Below are positions 33,917-43,341 of a stretch of 64,000 bases of DNA, one piece after another. The DNA lies in contig CBFIBG010000012.1 in NCBI GenBank assembly GCA_965660815.1, positions 1-64,000 on the forward strand, given 5' to 3'. This stretch comes from Glaciecola sp965660815. Its GTDB lineage: Bacteria; Pseudomonadota; Gammaproteobacteria; Enterobacterales; Alteromonadaceae. The notes below the pieces were generated by a model that saw only the letters and a program-made list of their open reading frames with translations, ran no database searches and was not told where the DNA came from. Made by a program: the position numbers and the translations under genes. The number at the start of each line of letters is the position of its first letter. The stretch's first letter is position 1.

Positions 33917-35539
33917 CTACTGCGTTAATTTGAGTGCTTCTTTTTCAAGTAAAGCCGTTACTTCCTTTAGTCGTTTGTTTTGGTGCACTAACGCTGAAGC
34001 TTGTTCGGTGTTTTGCTGCGACGTATCTTTCAAAATCGAAACTCCATGGTCAATGTTCTGATTCAGCGTGAGTTGCTGATTCAAGGCTTGTATAACTTGT
34101 TCATTGCGTTGGATGATCTCTTGTACAGATTTATCCACTTCAGAAAGGGCCATTGACGCTTTTTTGATCGAGGTTTCGTTTTGGGCAACAGACTCTTTAC
34201 CAGAATTAATTGAGGTTACCGCATTAACTGCTCTGTCCTGTAACGAAGCAATAATATGTTTTATTTCTTCTGTAGATTGTTGAGTTCGAGACGCTAGGGT
34301 TCTCACTTCGTCTGCGACAACGGCAAATCCTCTGCCCTGCTCGCCCGCTCTAGCCGCTTCTATAGCCGCATTCAGTGCCAGTAAGTTGGTTTGTTCAGCA
34401 ATGCTATTGATAACATCGACAACCGTACCAACGTTCTTGGTATCTTCGTCTAGCTTCCCTATAACCTCTGAAGTTGATTGAATTTTTTGTGTAGAGCGTT
34501 CGACATCTACAAGCATTTCTTCCATTACATTCTGAGTCTGTTTGGCATTGGTTGCCGCCAATTCTGCCGCTTTCAAGCCCTCTTGAACGCTTTGATTCAT
34601 TTGACCGGCAGACTCTTTCATTTGAGAGGTAGTATCGGTAATGTTTAAAGTTTGTGTAAATTGCTGATCAGCTTTTGCGTTTAGTAAATTAGCACTTTCT
34701 AACACCGCGTGAGTAACGTCGTTTAATTCATGTTGATTTTTTCCGAGATTGCACACTACATCAGATAATTTTGTGCGAACAGTTTCAACCGCTTTCGCCA
34801 TTTGCGAAATTTCATCCTCACCATGAATAATGACTTTTTTTTCGTAGCGCCCGTTACTTACCGCTTTTAATTGGGCTATCAATTTAGAAAGGGGATCAGT
34901 GATTTTGGTTTGAATGATATAGCTCGTAAAATAAAGCCCGACTATTAATGATAGAATTACGATGCCCAAGGATATGTTGCTACTAGCATTGGTATTATCT
35001 TTTAAGACTTGGCTCATGTCGCGAACGCTATTCTGAGCTATGTCAACGCTGCTTATGAGTAAATTACTGGGTTCTCTATCTATGCCCCTCACCATTTGAT
35101 CGGCGAGTTTGTGATCATAACTATTGGCTAAAAACGCATTATACGCCTTCTTGTAGCTCGCGAAAATTGAGTCATGTTCGATGATAAATTTATTTAATTT
35201 AAATAAAGCTTCAGAAGGTAAATCACTGTCTAGTAAATGTTTAGCGTCTGTCTGAATTTGCTGCTGCTTATTTACAAATCGATCCCAATATTTGATGCGG
35301 TCTTTTTCATTGTGGCCTCGAAGTAAAACATTTTTCCATTCTTGAACTTGAGTTTTAAATGACGAGTTTAATGCACTGATGCGTTGAACATCTACTGAAG
35401 TAGAATTAATCAATTCTTCATACTTTTGAATTTTATGCCCTAAATTTAATGAGGTGAAAATAGATACTAGACTGAGTGTGACCATACCTATTGCGACGAT
35501 GGCCAATAGCCTTGTTTTAACTCGATGAAATGACAGCAT
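33917..35539 (-). CDS. Methyl-accepting chemotaxis protein
   Basis: A 540-residue transmembrane chemoreceptor. Transmembrane 1 is at about residues 10-31; a periplasmic helical sensor with no PAS or Cache signature (about 32-188) follows; transmembrane 2 is at about 190-212 (SLGIVILSLIVGLYFTSYII). A HAMP domain follows (SKLIAQLKAVSNGRYEKKVI), then the long signalling coiled coil. The hairpin tip is NLLALNAAIEAARAGEQGRG plus FAVVADEVRTLA, nearly identical to the consensus. There is no C-terminal CheR/CheB pentapeptide. It would signal through CheA/CheW to flagella or type IV pili; no chemotaxis genes are nearby. The ligand is unknown. Confidence 0.93.
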   Translation of the reverse strand: MLSFHRVKTRLLAIVAIGMVTLSLVSIFTSLNLGHKIQKYEELINSTSVDVQRISALNSSFKTQVQEWKNVLLRGHNEKDRIKYWDRFVNKQQQIQTDAKHLLDSDLPSEALFKLNKFIIEHDSIFASYKKAYNAFLANSYDHKLADQMVRGIDREPSNLLISSVDIAQNSVRDMSQVLKDNTNASSNISLGIVILSLIVGLYFTSYIIQTKITDPLSKLIAQLKAVSNGRYEKKVIIHGEDEISQMAKAVETVRTKLSDVVCNLGKNQHELNDVTHAVLESANLLNAKADQQFTQTLNITDTTSQMKESAGQMNQSVQEGLKAAELAATNAKQTQNVMEEMLVDVERSTQKIQSTSEVIGKLDEDTKNVGTVVDVINSIAEQTNLLALNAAIEAARAGEQGRGFAVVADEVRTLASRTQQSTEEIKHIIASLQDRAVNAVTSINSGKESVAQNETSIKKASMALSEVDKSVQEIIQRNEQVIQALNQQLTLNQNIDHGVSILKDTSQQNTEQASALVHQNKRLKEVTALLEKEALKLTQ

Positions 35540-35753
35540 TAATTATCCTATAGATTTTCGTTCGTCCGCTCCTCTTTATATATCGGCGTATCTCAGTATA
35601 TATATAGGGAGCCCAAAGCACTTTCTGATAATTTCATAAATCTGTAACAAAAGTGACATGTTAGATTAACTGAACCATAACTCTAGCGTCACTATGGTCG
35701 TGTATCTTTTAGGTTTTGTTAGCTTTTATAAAGCTTAGTTGTGGACGATAAGC

Positions 35754-37466
35754 ATGTTAGACAGTCAGCGATTTTTAGACGAACACTACCCTAAATTAAT
35801 CAATCATAGGTTTATTCATCACTCAGCCGTAAAAATTGCAAAACGACTGTTGAATGAAAAAGAGCTCAATGCTTTTTCTGACCAATATCCGCATTTGACG
35901 GGATTTGATTTTGTGGAGCAGGTACTGTCTTACTTTTCTTTTTCATATCGCACCAATCATTTTGAAGTTGAACGTATCTCCGACACTGGCAAACTGGTAA
36001 TTATTGCTAATCATCCCATCGGCACACTCGATGGGTTGGCGTTGATTGACTGCGTTAGACAAGTGCGATCAGATATTAAAGTGGTCGCTAATACTATGCT
36101 GATGGCGGTAAATGCTTTACATGAACTTTTATTGCCCGTAAACAATATGAGCGGTAATACAGCCAAACAGCAACTTAAGTCGATACACCAACATTTGCAA
36201 AACCATGGTGTTGTCATTGTCTTTCCATCAGGAGAGGTTTCACGTCTTCGTCCTCAAGGCGTTCGAGATACTAAATGGCAGTCCGGTTTTTTACGCTTTG
36301 CCAAATCAAATAAAAGCCCAATACTGCCAATTCACATAAGTGCAAAGAACTCCCCTATGTTTTACGGCATGTCGATGCTGAACAAATCTTTAGCCACAAC
36401 TTTGTTAGTAAAAGAAATGTTTTACCAAAGAAATAAATGCATCAATATCAACATTGGAGAAGTAATACCGTTTGAGTCTTTTCAATCTCTCCCAATTACT
36501 ACAAACGAGCAGGTGAAACTCTTTAAAAAGCACCTATATCGTTTAGAAAAAGGTAAAACGCCTATATTTAAGACTCAAACGGCTATAGCCTTAGCAGAGG
36601 ACAGACGCGTTTTATATAAGGCACTGCAACAAGACGCACAAAAGTTGGGAGAAACCTCTGATGGCAAAATTATTTATCTATATCGGCACAAAAATAATTC
36701 ATCGATTATGCGTGAATTAGGACGCCTCAGAGAGATTACCTTTAGAGCGGTTGGTGAAGGTTCTCATAAAAGACGAGACATAGATAAGTACGACAACAAC
36801 TACATTCACATAATACTCTGGGATAATCATGATTTGGAGATTGCCGGTGCTTATCGATTTGCAGAGGTTCAAAAATTGCTCGATAACAACATTGAAATAT
36901 ACTCTCAAACTCTATTTGACTACACCCCTGATATGAAGCCCTATTTTGAAAAAGGCTTAGAATTAGGTCGAAGCTTCGTCCAGCAAAAATATTGGGGCAA
37001 GAGAAGTTTAGATTATTTATGGCAAGGCATTGGTGCTTTTTTGAATAGACACAAAGAGTATAGATACTTATTTGGCCCGGTAACCATAAGCGGAACTATG
37101 CCTGTACTTGCGATGGATTTAATTGTAGATTTCTTTAGACATTATTTTCCGTCATCTCAGACGTTGGCGAAACCCAAAATCCCGTACAAAATCGACCCTA
37201 AGCACAAGCAAGACTATTCAGGCAAAGACTATTGTGAAGGTTTAAAACGGCTTAAACTTCAGCTTGCCAATATGGACGTGGTGCTGCCCACCTTGTATAA
37301 GCAATACGCTGAACTTTGCGAGTCAAGCGGGGTGAGTTTTGATAGCTTCAATATTGATCCCGATTTTCAAAACTGCGTGGATGGGTTGGTCATGGTTGAT
37401 ATACAAAAAATTAAACCAAAGAAAAAACAGCGATATATCGACAAACACAATTCAGGCTCAACTTAG
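35754..37466 (+). CDS. olsF: Bifunctional acyltransferase OlsF-like (ornithine lipid synthesis)
   Basis: A 570-residue fusion of two acyltransferases. The N-terminal half (about 1-260) is a PlsC/OlsA-like O-acyltransferase: ANHPIGTLDGLALIDC carries the catalytic His-Asp pair, and VIVFPSGEVSRLRPQG is the later glycerolipid-binding motif. The C-terminal half (about 300-480) is an OlsB-like N-acyltransferase (GRLREITFRAVGEGSHKRRD, then ELGRSFVQQKYWGKRSLDYL). This order matches OlsF, which makes ornithine lipid (N-acylation then O-acylation of ornithine), a phosphate-free membrane lipid. The ATG at 35754 is preferred to an in-frame TTG five codons upstream. Monocistronic; expression under phosphate limitation is common, but no Pho box was identified. 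Confidence 0.8.
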   Translation: MLDSQRFLDEHYPKLINHRFIHHSAVKIAKRLLNEKELNAFSDQYPHLTGFDFVEQVLSYFSFSYRTNHFEVERISDTGKLVIIANHPIGTLDGLALIDCVRQVRSDIKVVANTMLMAVNALHELLLPVNNMSGNTAKQQLKSIHQHLQNHGVVIVFPSGEVSRLRPQGVRDTKWQSGFLRFAKSNKSPILPIHISAKNSPMFYGMSMLNKSLATTLLVKEMFYQRNKCININIGEVIPFESFQSLPITTNEQVKLFKKHLYRLEKGKTPIFKTQTAIALAEDRRVLYKALQQDAQKLGETSDGKIIYLYRHKNNSSIMRELGRLREITFRAVGEGSHKRRDIDKYDNNYIHIILWDNHDLEIAGAYRFAEVQKLLDNNIEIYSQTLFDYTPDMKPYFEKGLELGRSFVQQKYWGKRSLDYLWQGIGAFLNRHKEYRYLFGPVTISGTMPVLAMDLIVDFFRHYFPSSQTLAKPKIPYKIDPKHKQDYSGKDYCEGLKRLKLQLANMDVVLPTLYKQYAELCESSGVSFDSFNIDPDFQNCVDGLVMVDIQKIKPKKKQRYIDKHNSGST

Positions 37467-37577
37467 TAACGATTTACAATCCATGTTTCGGCAATCTAAA
37501 AATGATTTAAATTTGTTTTTTGTTTATCATCTTATCATTCTAAAAAATTGATACTTATATCATTCATAGGCTAGAAC

Positions 37578-38636
37578 ATGACACGAATTGCTTTACTTTT
37601 GGCTTTAGGCTTTTTTCTATTTTCAGCGCACACACGAGAAAACACTGAATCTCCTACATATGAGATTCTGAAGCATATTGACGCGTTAGCTGGTGAAAGA
37701 GGCATCGGCCCAAGGGTGGCAGGCAGTGCTGAAGAAGTAAAGGCTGCTAAATATATTCACCAACAATTCAAGTTGGCTGGGCTAGAGGCTGAAATACGGC
37801 CCTTCAGTGCCGTTTTTCGAGACCAAGAAAAGCCCAGCAATTCTCAAAACGTGGTTGCAACGGTAGACGGCAAATCAGAGAAAGTCTTCTTGATTGGCGG
37901 ACACTACGATTCTGTTCCTGAGTCAACAGGTAGTAGGGGAGTTATTGATAACGCCGCGAGTATTGGTGTAATGCTTGAGCTAGCCAAGGCAATGCAACAG
38001 GGACCAACGCCAAATGTGACGTTCACTTTTGTTGCATTTGGGGCTGAAGAAAATGGACTCAATGGAGCATGGGAATACGTCAACAGCTTATCAAGCGATG
38101 AACGAGTGAATATAATTGGGATGTTAAATTTAGACTCCATTGCTGGAGGCGATAATTTGTACATTCATAGTGCGCTGGGCAAAGGATATTCATGCAAAGG
38201 CGATAAATCTAACTTCAATGCCTCATCAAAATTCAGAGATCAACTTCTGGCATTGGCAACATCCAACAATTTGCCTTTTAACAAACATCCTGGAAACCCA
38301 AGTTTTCCAGCTGGTGAAACTGGAGGATGGTCTGATCATGCACCTTTCTCTTGTGCGGGTATTCCCATTGCTAATTTAGAAGCGACTAATTTTAGTGTTC
38401 AGGGTAAGAACGGAAAAGACGGCTACTCTCAAACTGAGAACCCAAATCTTTGGTCTTGTTACGATGAAGAAATTAAAGGAACCTGTGACAAGGCAAACGA
38501 AAAAAAGTGGGGTGAAATTTGGCATACCGAGTTTGACCGTATTGATGTGCTGGAAAAAGAGTTTCCCAGTAGACTAAAAAGCCAATTGACGAATAATTAT
38601 CAATTGTTAACACACTTTGTTTATGAATTAGAGTAA
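37578..38636 (+). CDS. Secreted M28-family metallopeptidase
   Basis: A 352-residue zinc aminopeptidase of family M28, exported by a signal peptide (LLLALGFFLFSAHT). The two-zinc ligands appear in order: LIGGHYDSVPE (His and catalytic Asp), GVIDNAASIG (bridging Asp), FGAEENGLNG (general-base Glu and ligand Glu), MLNLDSIAGG (Asp) and GGWSDHAPFS (His). All residues needed for activity are present. Cysteines in the C-terminal part could form disulfides, in line with an extracytoplasmic place. It probably releases N-terminal residues from peptides. It has a separate promoter region of about 110 bases after olsF. Confidence 0.88.
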   Translation: MTRIALLLALGFFLFSAHTRENTESPTYEILKHIDALAGERGIGPRVAGSAEEVKAAKYIHQQFKLAGLEAEIRPFSAVFRDQEKPSNSQNVVATVDGKSEKVFLIGGHYDSVPESTGSRGVIDNAASIGVMLELAKAMQQGPTPNVTFTFVAFGAEENGLNGAWEYVNSLSSDERVNIIGMLNLDSIAGGDNLYIHSALGKGYSCKGDKSNFNASSKFRDQLLALATSNNLPFNKHPGNPSFPAGETGGWSDHAPFSCAGIPIANLEATNFSVQGKNGKDGYSQTENPNLWSCYDEEIKGTCDKANEKKWGEIWHTEFDRIDVLEKEFPSRLKSQLTNNYQLLTHFVYELE

Positions 38637-38717
38637 ATGTGTTTGCATGTCTAAGAAAGCGTAATACCACATATAGAACGATCATTTTTCAAAGCGATTT
38701 AAATAGGACACGTAAAA

Positions 38718-39155
38718 ATGACAAAATTTCTCTCAATAATTATTATTATTTTTGTGGTAGGTTTTGGTGGTTTTTTCATAAACGAAGCTAGAAAAGAGAT
38801 ATATTTTTTATGTGGTAACTTTTCAAAAGATAAGCCCTTAGGATCTGTGATAGAACAACTGAGCACCGTCAAGTTCTCCCAATTTAAAATACTGACACTT
38901 TCCAACTATAAAATATTGAGACCTGAGTCCACCGAATCTCAATTGATTGAAGACCAACATCAGCTTGAGTATCAATATCTTATTCTGCTGCAAAGCCCTT
39001 TCACTTTTTTCCGCTCTAATTGTCAAATCTATTTCCAAAGCGATGAAGATTTTGACATTGCTTTGTCTGGTGAGATACCAACACAACAGATTTCATTTCA
39101 AGCAAAATTGCCAAAGTTAGTGGTTAGCTCTTCAAAGTATCAAGGTTTGTTATAA
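38718..39155 (+). CDS. Hypothetical membrane-anchored protein, 145 aa
   Basis: Not recognised. One N-terminal membrane segment (residues about 5-23, SIIIIIFVVGFGGFFI) is followed by a soluble part with two cysteines (FLCGNF and SNCQIYF) that may be paired outside the membrane. There is no lipobox, so it is a single-pass protein with a periplasmic tail or an uncleaved signal. AGGA precedes the start. It stands between the M28 peptidase and another small membrane protein. The clean frame and start signal support a gene. Confidence 0.5.
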   Translation: MTKFLSIIIIIFVVGFGGFFINEARKEIYFLCGNFSKDKPLGSVIEQLSTVKFSQFKILTLSNYKILRPESTESQLIEDQHQLEYQYLILLQSPFTFFRSNCQIYFQSDEDFDIALSGEIPTQQISFQAKLPKLVVSSSKYQGLL

Positions 39156-39231
39156 TTAAATAGCGGTTTGCGCATATGAGGTTTGAATCTGCTGTTGTTA
39201 TTTCCGGACGGTGGCGCTCACATGTTTTTAT

Positions 39232-39273
39232 GTTATGTAGAGGCGCTGCATAACAAAGCTGTTCTTTTTTTGA
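39232..39273 (+). terminator. Possible terminator
   Basis: GTTATGTAG (39232-39240) pairs with CTGCATAAC (39246-39254, one G-T pair) around a 5-base loop, followed after 10 bases by a T-rich run. It lies downstream of the 145-aa gene; the distance to the T tract weakens the call. Confidence 0.4.
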
Positions 39274-39353
39274 ACTTTTCTTGTCTGAATCTATCTTAAC
39301 GTAAGATTTAACTACTGTTTTTCATCCAAGCTTAATAAAAAGGAGGCAGGTAA

Positions 39354-39623
39354 ATGACGAAAGAAAGAAAGCAAGCTAATCTCACTAAGAAATTATCTCT
39401 ATTCTTTTTCACCTTATTGATTATCAATGTTTCCCTTAAAATAAGCGGTTTCTCTACATTTGACACTAATTACGCATTAAACGCTTCGCACGCGATGGCA
39501 GACAAAATTATATATTTTGGGGTCCCTAGCTTATTTCTTGTCTTGGGCGTATGGTTTGCCAAACTCAGTAAAACTAAATCAGTAGAGGCTGAGTCAGTGG
39601 AAGTGAGTGGTTGCTATTGGTAA
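39354..39623 (+). CDS. Small two-helix membrane protein, 89 aa
   Basis: Not recognised. A very strong AAGGAGG lies 12 bases before the ATG. Two membrane segments (about residues 13-32, LSLFFFTLLIINVSLKI; and 52-68, KIIYFGVPSLFLVLGVWFAK) join a short loop, and the tail is acidic. No catalytic motif is seen. The strong ribosome-binding site and lack of frame breaks favour a real gene. It is convergent with the pqi operon. Confidence 0.55.
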   Translation: MTKERKQANLTKKLSLFFFTLLIINVSLKISGFSTFDTNYALNASHAMADKIIYFGVPSLFLVLGVWFAKLSKTKSVEAESVEVSGCYW

Positions 39624-39741
39624 CGCTACTTAAAGTCGAGCATTCAATTAACATAAAATGATTATATGAGCGGGTATTGGTGGATTTTTTTGACTCCAGC
39701 ATTGAGTAATCGCGTTACCTGTTAATTAGTATTTTTCACCA

Positions 39742-40347
39742 CTATTTGGGCATTACTCTTAGTTCAATCGAATCAGCTAACTTCCGCAAAAGTACTCTCA
39801 TATTTTTTACTGATTGCAGATATCCTGGCTGATTTTGTTCAACCTTGTACATAAAATCTTGTCGCTGGTTGACGCCATTGTCATAAGCTATTTCGTAACT
39901 GCCACTAATAATAGTGTCGCCGTTTTGAGACGGGTAAAAATGTTCAACGTATACGCTAAGCTCTGTGCAATTCAAGCAACTTTCTAAAAACACAGTGTGC
40001 TGATATCTGGCATTTAGGTCTTTTATTATCAAACGTTGAATAGCGGATGGTAAATCTTCCCCCCAAGAATGATAATTAGCGATAGTAATTTGGTGATTGT
40101 CTAATTTCATAACAAGATTGGGTTGCGCCAAATAGTCGGCAACAGTCACCAAGTTTACCTTTACTTGATTGTTTTTAACGTCATTCAGCGGAGAAGAAAA
40201 GTGACTATTAGTTGATTGAGGCTCGTCTAATAAGTAATAATGGCTGTTGGGCAGAGGCTCTGTATTGACGCACCCTAGGATTAAAAAGATGACAAAATAC
40301 AGAGGCACTCTTAAGCGTTTAACACACAGTCCATAAATTATATTCAC
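39742..40347 (-). CDS. pqiC: PqiC-like outer-membrane lipoprotein
   Basis: A 201-residue lipoprotein of the PqiC/ABC-transport auxiliary (DUF330) family. The lipobox is VIFLILGCVNT. HYYLLDEP at the mature N-terminus is the family hallmark ('YYxL'). Its start overlaps the end of pqiB (ATGA). In E. coli PqiC is an outer-membrane lipoprotein that receives the PqiB syringe-like tube and helps move lipids between membranes. The position as last gene of the operon matches. The length is normal (about 190). Confidence 0.85.
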   Translation of the reverse strand: MNIIYGLCVKRLRVPLYFVIFLILGCVNTEPLPNSHYYLLDEPQSTNSHFSSPLNDVKNNQVKVNLVTVADYLAQPNLVMKLDNHQITIANYHSWGEDLPSAIQRLIIKDLNARYQHTVFLESCLNCTELSVYVEHFYPSQNGDTIISGSYEIAYDNGVNQRQDFMYKVEQNQPGYLQSVKNMRVLLRKLADSIELRVMPK

Positions 40348-41960
40348 GGTCTTTTACTCCCCTGTGGTTCAATATCTTGTACGGGTGGCTGACTAAATAT
40401 AAGCGAGTTTGGCTTTTTCCTAATCTCTTGCAAAAAAGGCTGCATCATATTCAGTGTTTGTTGCATTTCTTGTAGATTATGTTCTAACTTGCGGTAAATT
40501 TGAGAATTTGGTTGAAGACCTTCAAGCGTATTTTGTGCTTGTTCTAGAGTCTGCTCAACAGACACTAAAACTGCGCTAGCCGCGAGAACTGAATCGTTGG
40601 CTGTACGAAAAGTTTGGTTGGCAGAATTTATAGTTTGTTGGGTGCTAAGCAACAATTCAGTTAACGGAAGGTTGTTCAACTTGGTCAGTAGTTGGTCAGT
40701 TTTACTCATTATATTGGCAAACCCACTTTGCCCTACTGGGATAACAGTATACTTGCCGAAATATTCTATTTCGGATCGCATATCTTCCGACAAATCAAGA
40801 CTGACTTTCAACGAGCCCGTCAGATAATTTGCAGTTTCTACACTTGCTGTTAATCCTGACTTAATCCACTCGTTGAACTGATTATCAAACCACTCCAAGT
40901 TGTATTCATTATTGGGAGCGAGTCTTGCTGGCTCTAGATGAATGACAACTGGAATTCTGGTTTCATCAATGTTTATCTGCTGCGTTTGGTAAAAACCAAG
41001 GTAAGGCCGATGCACACGACCGATCAATATTCCTCTGTACTCAACAGGTGCTCCAATTGAAAGTCCGCCGACCGAGTCCTCAACCAAAATGACGTATTCT
41101 AGGTATTCATATACTCTATCATCGTCAATACTGGCACGAGAAGAATACAGTTTGAAATCTCTCGGTTGTTCAATGCGCTCGCCTATCCCAAGATCTTCTG
41201 GGATATCAAATTGAATGCCTCCCGATACAAGAGATTCTATAGAGGCCAAATCAATAGTGACACCGTTAGGGGTCGCATTCACAGTAAGTCCTCCAGTATT
41301 CCAAAAAAAGGTGTTGGTAGTGACTAAACTGTCGTAAGGAGCTTGTATAAATATTTCGTAGGCAACACGACGATTTTGAAGATCAAACTCTACCTTTTCT
41401 ACGGCGCCAACCTGAAAGCCTCTATAAAGAACGGGGTCGCCCACATTAACAGATTTACCACCTTCAGAATGCAATTTTAACTTTATTCCTTGGGATGTAG
41501 GTGAAGAGATAGGAGGATTTTCCAAGCCCATAAAACGTCTTGAGTAGTCTTGAGATTTACCTGGATCTACCGTGATATATGCGCCAGATAGAAGTGTACT
41601 AAATCCACTTACTCCCCCTGTGCCCACTCTTGGACGAACGACCCAAAACTGAGAATCACTGCGCAAAAAGTCTTGCATGTCTTTTTCTATTTCAACGACA
41701 GCCTCAATTGATTCACCATCATCAGTGAAGTTAATGGACTTCAAAAGACCAATATCCACATTGCGATATTTTAGACGAGTGTTTTGTGTTTCTAGGCCAA
41801 GGGCATTATCAAAAACGATGACAATGTCTATCCCTCGGTTCTGGTAATGATGATAGATCATTCCTATGCCAATGAATGCTGCTACTATGGGTAAAATCCA
41901 AATAGTAGAGAATCTTTGTTTGGGCTTGATTAGAGCTGAAGGTGTTTGCTCGTCATTCAT
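40344..41960 (-). CDS. pqiB: PqiB MCE-domain protein (intermembrane lipid transport)
   Basis: A 538-residue MCE/MlaD protein that forms a periplasm-spanning tube for lipid movement. A single N-terminal membrane anchor (about 19-37, IWILPIVAAFIGIGMIY) is followed by three MCE domains, with repeats of the form VxxGxPVxYRGxxIGxV: VNVGDPVLYRGFQVGAV, LSIGAPVEYRGILIGRV, and a first copy with LKYRNVDIG. The C-terminal region (about 440-520) is a long coiled coil as in PqiB. The start at 41960 (MNDEQTPSALIKPKQR) is chosen over a longer open frame because it overlaps the end of the second pqiA-like gene by 8 bases, as expected in this operon. Co-transcribed with pqiA1, pqiA2 and pqiC. Confidence 0.9.
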   Translation of the reverse strand: MNDEQTPSALIKPKQRFSTIWILPIVAAFIGIGMIYHHYQNRGIDIVIVFDNALGLETQNTRLKYRNVDIGLLKSINFTDDGESIEAVVEIEKDMQDFLRSDSQFWVVRPRVGTGGVSGFSTLLSGAYITVDPGKSQDYSRRFMGLENPPISSPTSQGIKLKLHSEGGKSVNVGDPVLYRGFQVGAVEKVEFDLQNRRVAYEIFIQAPYDSLVTTNTFFWNTGGLTVNATPNGVTIDLASIESLVSGGIQFDIPEDLGIGERIEQPRDFKLYSSRASIDDDRVYEYLEYVILVEDSVGGLSIGAPVEYRGILIGRVHRPYLGFYQTQQINIDETRIPVVIHLEPARLAPNNEYNLEWFDNQFNEWIKSGLTASVETANYLTGSLKVSLDLSEDMRSEIEYFGKYTVIPVGQSGFANIMSKTDQLLTKLNNLPLTELLLSTQQTINSANQTFRTANDSVLAASAVLVSVEQTLEQAQNTLEGLQPNSQIYRKLEHNLQEMQQTLNMMQPFLQEIRKKPNSLIFSQPPVQDIEPQGSKRP

Positions 41961-42615
41961 ATTGTTCTTGTTTGTCCCAAATAAGTCGGATGTCAAATTG
42001 CTGGGCGGCCAACATAGTAAGGATAACCACAACAGCAAATGCCCTAGATGCAATTCCAGGCTCTATTATCATAATGCCTGTTATATGCACCAATGCAACC
42101 AGTATAGCCACTACGAAAATATCTATCATCGACCACTTGCCGATAAATTCCGTAATGTAGTAAAGACGCGACAATTCGCTTTTACTTAACCTAGAGCGTC
42201 TAGAGGTATTTAAACAAAGCCACAGTAACACGATAATTTTACCAATAGGTATTATTATGCTGGCGGTGAAAATTACCAATGCGACAAAGTAAGATTGATG
42301 CTCTATGAACAATAAAACGCCTGATATGATAGTACTAGGTGTCTCATCATTAAACATGGTAGTGCTCATGATAGGATAAATATTAGCTGGTATGTAAAAC
42401 ACAATAGCTGTGATGACCAAAGCAATAGTGCGTTGCAAGCTATTTGGAATACGTAAGTAAATTTTCTCGTTGCACCTTGGGCAGTGTTCCAACTCTACTG
42501 GGCTAACCAGATGACAGGTTCGGCATGATGCCATTTTACGATGAGCCGCTGTGTAAAATGCATAATTGGCCCCTTGTATGGCTCGACTGCTCTGGTTTGC
42601 ATTATTTTTTTGCAT
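41953..42615 (-). CDS. pqiA: PqiA-like membrane protein, second half
   Basis: A 220-residue PqiA-domain protein. A zinc-ribbon-like CRTCHLVSP...CPRCNEK start is followed by four membrane segments (for example ALVITAIVFYIPANIYPIMS). Classic PqiA (about 417 residues) has two such domains; here each is a separate gene, and this is the second. It overlaps the first-domain gene by 14 bases and pqiB by 8. The pair presumably forms the inner-membrane partner of PqiB. Split PqiA is seen in other gammaproteobacteria. Confidence 0.85.
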   Translation of the reverse strand: MQKNNANQSSRAIQGANYAFYTAAHRKMASCRTCHLVSPVELEHCPRCNEKIYLRIPNSLQRTIALVITAIVFYIPANIYPIMSTTMFNDETPSTIISGVLLFIEHQSYFVALVIFTASIIIPIGKIIVLLWLCLNTSRRSRLSKSELSRLYYITEFIGKWSMIDIFVVAILVALVHITGIMIIEPGIASRAFAVVVILTMLAAQQFDIRLIWDKQEQYE

Positions 42616-43213
42616 AATCTATCCAAAGCCATAATTGATGTCGGTTTGCAGTGCTGGCCGTGAGCAGGAAAAATACCACGAAGCCAATATAGGCCCAAAA
42701 AGAGAACCCAAAGATTATATCAGCCATGCTGATGACTTTTACTAATGCGACTAAAACGGCAACTATAAACACTTCTGCCATTACCCAGGGTAAAAAATAA
42801 CTCATAAGCCTTCCCATAAGTACCGGTCCAATGGGTTTACACCCAAGTATCAAGGGCAAGGTCAGCCAAAAAATGCAAGTCAAATAGATAAAAGGCAAGA
42901 CTAAAACAAATGCAAACACCAAAAATGCGATAAGTAAAAATTCCTGTTGCATGAGATCACCTGCGGCTTGCACAACTGTAATAACTCGCGTTTGCCCTTG
43001 AGCTTCAAAGGTCAGAAAGGGAAAAGCATTGGCAAGAATCATCATGATCAGGGCGCTAATAGAAAACGCGACTGTTCGCTGCAGTGCGTTTTTGTGCAAT
43101 GTGTATTGAAAACCGTTGCAACCGGGACAGTAACACGATTGGTTTTCTTTTATGTTTGATGTATCAATCAGCATGTCACATTGATGACAGGCTAATAACG
43201 AGTTGGGATTCAC
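42602..43213 (-). CDS. pqiA: PqiA-like membrane protein, first half
   Basis: A 203-residue PqiA-domain protein, first gene of the operon. The N-terminal cysteines LACHQCDMLI and CYCPGCNGF make a zinc-ribbon pair. Four hydrophobic segments follow, with ILANAFPFLTFEAQG, VLPFIYLTCIFWLTLPLIL and PWVMAEVFIVAVLVALVK matching PqiA helices. It is half the length of E. coli PqiA and equals its first domain. Its operon continues with the second-domain gene, pqiB and pqiC; the promoter should lie in the 128 bases between 43213 and the next gene. Confidence 0.85.
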   Translation of the reverse strand: MNPNSLLACHQCDMLIDTSNIKENQSCYCPGCNGFQYTLHKNALQRTVAFSISALIMMILANAFPFLTFEAQGQTRVITVVQAAGDLMQQEFLLIAFLVFAFVLVLPFIYLTCIFWLTLPLILGCKPIGPVLMGRLMSYFLPWVMAEVFIVAVLVALVKVISMADIIFGFSFWAYIGFVVFFLLTASTANRHQLWLWIDYAKK

Positions 43214-43276
43214 TTAAACACCGAGGTTTGAGTCGATATACTAAGAATAATTAGATTTAAAAATAATTCAACTGAA

Positions 43277-43302
43277 CTAGCGCGGCGTTTAAGCCACGCT
43301 AG
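43277..43302 (-). terminator. Hairpin after the 72-aa gene
   Basis: A 10-bp stem (43277-43286 with 43293-43302), 6-base loop. The only mismatch on the plus strand (C-A) becomes a G-T pair on the minus strand, so it folds best as a minus-strand RNA after the small gene ending at 43342. The T tract comes only about ten bases later. Confidence 0.5.
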
Positions 43303-43341
43303 TCAGATACGCTTGATAACGAATGTTAACTATCAAAGTGC

